Shown: piece by piece, positions 6,579-8,228 of the stretch | Layout: each line of letters begins with the position of its first letter | Numbering within the stretch: position 1 is the stretch's first letter | Source: an uncultured Lachnospiraceae bacterium | GTDB taxonomy: Bacteria > Bacillota > Clostridia > Lachnospirales > Lachnospiraceae | DNA: 8,228 bases | Assembly (NCBI GenBank): GCA_902803635.1 | Contig: CADCQU010000170.1 | Coordinates: forward strand, 1-8,228 | Direction of reading: 5' to 3' | Notes under the pieces: model-generated | Database searches by the model: none | What the model saw: only the letters and a program-made list of their open reading frames with translations | What the model was told of the DNA's origin: nothing | Program-made: the position numbers and the translations under genes

Positions 6579-8063
6579 TCACCCGTCCAATTTCTCGCTG
6601 CTGATGCACGCGCAAATGCTGTCCAGAGCTTCCCGTATCGATGCAATCTCCATTTGCATATTCTTAATGCGTTTTTGCAGCTTGTCCCCGGCGATGGCGG
6701 TCTTCGAGGAGACCCCGTAACGGTTGGAGGCCCAGTCCGCCGACAGGTCCTTCGCAAGCCGTTGCCGCGCATCCTCAATCACCGAAAGCCGCTTTTCGAG
6801 AACCTTCACGTTCTCGCGGCATTTGGCGCCTTCGAGGCTTTCCAGCCAGTCCTCGCCCTCGTCGACCCGTTCCGCAAGCTCGGCCTCGCGGTCCTCGAGC
6901 TCCTTCCGCTTCTTCCGGAGGGCCTCCGTCCGCTCCGCGTACCTCTCCTCCAGCTCCCGCCGCTTCTTCCGGAGCTCCTCCATCATCGGTGCCGCCTCCT
7001 CGATGGACGCCCGAAGCTGACTGTTCTGGGCCGCCAGCTCCTCGGACTTTGCCAAATTGTCGGCCCGCTGCTGGGCAATCTCCCGGCGGACCTCCTCGAC
7101 CTCCCGGAAAATCTCCTGGTACTGCAAAAGCGTGGCCTTCTTCTCCTCCTTCTGTTCGGAAAGGAGGCGTTTTTGCTCCCCGTAGTCCTTGTCCGCAAGG
7201 GTCTTCTCCAGAAGCCGAATGTCCTCGCGGAGCCTCGCGCAGTCCATGTTCTCCTGGGCGACCTTTTTATCAAGCGTTTCCTTTTCGAGGGCCTTCTCCT
7301 CCCGAAGCCGCACCGCGCTCTCGAAGCGGACGTTCAGATCAGCGATTTCCGAGCGGATGGCCTGCGTCTCGTCCTCCATCTGCCGAAGGCGTTCCTTCGC
7401 GGCCGCCTCCTCCTGCCGGCGCCTTGCCAGCTCGGCCTCCTTCGCCTGCGTCTGACGGGCGAGCTCCTCCTCCCGCTCCGCAAGCTCGGCCAGCATCCCG
7501 GCATGGGCCGTTTTCTGCCCTTCAATCTCCTCCCCGATTTTCTCTTTGCGGCAAATGGCCTCTTCCAGCTCTTTTTCGAGCCGGGCTTTCTGCATTTCCA
7601 GTTCCTTAACATCCACCTCCCGCAAATGGCAAATGCGTCCTTCCAGAGCCTTGACCTCGCTTTCGAGGTCTTTCACCTCCTGCTCCTTTTGCGAGAGCGT
7701 GGCCTCCTCCTGCCGCAGTTGTTCCTCCAAATGCAAAATTTCCATATGGTCCATATTTGCAGCTTCCAGCTGCTTGTCCACCGCCGAAAGCTGTTCGGAA
7801 AGCTTTTCGAGCCGCCGCCGGCGGTCCTCCGAGACCGCCTCGGTCTCGTTCCTTCGGGCGAGGTTCCGGACGAACTGCCCGAGCCAGGGAAGCCGCGCAA
7901 GAAGCTCGTCGGGGTTCTTGCTGCTCCCGGCATCGATGCCGGCCCCCGTCTCGCGCTTCACCTCGTTGCAGAAGTCATAGAAAAAATTGACGGCCTCCTC
8001 CTGAGAGATTGCCTCCAGGCGGGACAGGCGCTCGATATTGCTCTTTGTCTGCGTTAGTTCCAT
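6579..8063 (-). CDS. Long soluble coiled-coil protein, SMC-like in composition
   Basis: A 494-residue protein. Residues about 1-72 look like a small helical head (NFFYDFCNEVKRE, LLARLPWLGQFVRNLARR). From about 78 to 420 there is a nearly continuous heptad-rich coiled coil full of Glu, Lys, Arg, Leu and Ala, with repeated segments such as EELRKKRRELEERYAERTEA. The last 75 or so residues (from about DWASNRYGVSSKTAIAGDKL) end in another helix. There is no Walker A, so it is not an SMC ATPase, and no membrane segment or signal peptide. Start ATG 8063 has GGGAGG 5 nt upstream. It is co-directional with the AAA/ESCRT-like run but 151 bp upstream and flanked by inverted repeats. By analogy with archaeal CdvA, a coiled-coil protein that recruits ESCRT-III, it could be a scaffold or spacer; this is analogy only, because coiled coils cannot be assigned to families by composition. 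Confidence 0.9.
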   Translation of the reverse strand: MELTQTKSNIERLSRLEAISQEEAVNFFYDFCNEVKRETGAGIDAGSSKNPDELLARLPWLGQFVRNLARRNETEAVSEDRRRRLEKLSEQLSAVDKQLEAANMDHMEILHLEEQLRQEEATLSQKEQEVKDLESEVKALEGRICHLREVDVKELEMQKARLEKELEEAICRKEKIGEEIEGQKTAHAGMLAELAEREEELARQTQAKEAELARRRQEEAAAKERLRQMEDETQAIRSEIADLNVRFESAVRLREEKALEKETLDKKVAQENMDCARLREDIRLLEKTLADKDYGEQKRLLSEQKEEKKATLLQYQEIFREVEEVRREIAQQRADNLAKSEELAAQNSQLRASIEEAAPMMEELRKKRRELEERYAERTEALRKKRKELEDREAELAERVDEGEDWLESLEGAKCRENVKVLEKRLSVIEDARQRLAKDLSADWASNRYGVSSKTAIAGDKLQKRIKNMQMEIASIREALDSICACISSEKLDG

Positions 8064-8100
8064 GCTCGCCTCCCTTGCACCAATGTCAATAAATTAGACA

Positions 8101-8128
8101 TGTCATCCTGAGCGAAGCGAAGGATCCC
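8101..8128 (-). repeat. Dispersed intergenic repeat, shorter variant
   Basis: tgtcatcctgagcgaagcga followed by aggatccc is a shortened, diverged form of the 35-nt repeat (same tgtcat...gcgaagcga...atccc skeleton with a 2-nt and a 3-4-nt deletion). It is partly self-complementary (ATCCT...AGGAT), so could form a hairpin in RNA. Confidence 0.75.
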
Positions 8129-8156
8129 TGTTACAATTCAGGTGACCCTTCGGTTC

Positions 8157-8191
8157 TGTCATTCTGAGGAGCGAAGCGACGAAGAATCCCG
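8157..8191 (-). repeat. 35-nt dispersed intergenic repeat, copy B
   Basis: Exact reverse complement of 6515-6549 across all 35 positions, with the match stopping at both sides. It lies about 94 bp upstream of the coiled-coil gene start. Its last 12 bases plus one more (8180-8192) also pair with 8212-8224. Confidence 0.9.
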
Positions 8192-8224
8192 TCAACTTTG
8201 CGAGAAACCTCACGGGATTCTTCG
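8180..8224. repeat. Inverted repeat, 13-bp stem with 19-nt loop
   Basis: cgaagaatcccgt (8180-8192) is perfectly complementary to acgggattcttcg (8212-8224), separated by 19 nt. It is formed by two neighbouring repeat units in opposite orientation, the right one clipped by the window edge (8213-8228). No T-run follows on either strand inside the window, so it is not called a rho-independent terminator, although it might work as one for a gene to the right. Confidence 0.7.
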
Positions 8225-8228
8225 CTTC

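Larger units (their letters stand above)
1603..7733. repeat. Over-represented short motif CAAATG / CATTTG (core GCAAATG)
   Basis: Read as CATTTG on the plus strand at 1603, 1698, 2557, 2629, 3361, 3397, 3537, 4597, 4931, 5437, 5975, 6651 and 6820, and as CAAATG at 1691, 1774, 2908, 3013, 5004, 6613, 7552, 7623, 7630 and 7728. That is 23 copies; a rough composition-based expectation at 58% GC is about 3. Sixteen of them extend to GCAAATG/CATTTGC. All are inside genes, in all three codon phases: Ala-Asn as GCA AAT, Gln-Met as CAA ATG, and Gly-Lys-Cys as GGC AAA TGC, plus the reverse-strand forms GCA TTT GCC and ATT TGC. Codon preference or a protein motif therefore cannot explain them. None was seen before 1600. 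The role is unknown. Confidence 0.75.
8064..8228. other. Upstream region with several repeat copies
   Basis: This is the 5' region of the minus-strand cluster, 165 bp to the window edge with no gene. It is largely made of repeat units (8101-8128, 8157-8191, 8213-8228). Between them and ATG 8063 the minus strand reads TCTAATTTATTGACATTGG. TAATTT could be a weak -10, but the hexamer 17 nt upstream (TTCGCT) is a poor -35; TTGACA is a perfect -35 but lies too close to the start codon to have its -10 upstream of the gene. No confident promoter is called. Confidence 0.5.

Noticed and set aside
6189..8057. 622-codon open frame on the plus strand
   Set aside because: It covers two minus-strand helical genes and the intergenic repeat between them. 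Its Leu/Pro-rich product is the mirror of Glu/Lys-rich coiled coil and looks like a shadow.
6579..8063. SMC or Rad50-type ATPase
   Set aside because: There is a long coiled coil but no Walker A, Walker B or ABC signature at either end.
8082..8087. TTGACA as the -35 of a promoter for the coiled-coil gene
   Set aside because: On the minus strand a -10 at normal spacing would fall at the start codon, and no TATAAT-like hexamer is there.
8101..8228. CRISPR array
   Set aside because: The repeated units vary in length, occur in both orientations and are not separated by uniform spacers; they fit dispersed intergenic repeats.

Overview
The window holds seven protein-coding genes, all on the minus strand, and nothing convincing on the plus strand. 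DNA is G+C-rich (near 60% by eye) with strong GC third-position bias, ATG starts and good Shine-Dalgarno sites, so a bacterium. Short intergenic repeats of the gggattcttcg...agaatgaca / tgtcatcctgagcgaagcg type, which I associate with gut and rumen bacteria including Firmicutes, favour a GC-rich anaerobe of that kind; this placement is weak.

Layout in the direction of transcription (right to left): an upstream region with three repeat copies (8064-8228); a long soluble coiled-coil protein (8063-6579); a 151-bp gap with another repeat copy; then a tightly packed run with gaps of 12-20 bp: a large helical protein with an ESCRT-III-like core (6427-5258), a small Snf7/PspA-like helical protein (5239-4556), an AAA ATPase with an MIT-like three-helix N-terminus and a Vps4-like ATPase core (4543-3263), a degenerate AAA protein that has lost Walker A, Walker B and the arginine finger (3244-2168), an Hsp70-family ATPase without the usual lid (2147-444), and a zinc-ribbon protein running off the left edge (431-<1).

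The main interpretation, drawn from motifs read by eye, is that this is a bacterial ESCRT-III/Vps4-like module: two ESCRT-III-like filament candidates beside a dedicated MIT-AAA disassembly ATPase, with a pseudo-AAA partner, an Hsp70-like ATPase, a zinc-ribbon adaptor and a coiled-coil scaffold. Known bacterial ESCRT-III relatives (PspA, Vipp1/IM30) are not, to my knowledge, encoded with a Vps4-type ATPase, so this combination would be new. No gene here encodes an obvious transmembrane segment or signal peptide, so the machinery looks cytosolic and would act on the inner face of a membrane or on another filament.

A second, independent signal is the 6-mer CAAATG/CATTTG (mostly GCAAATG), seen at least 23 times in all three codon phases between 1603 and 7733, where about 3 are expected.
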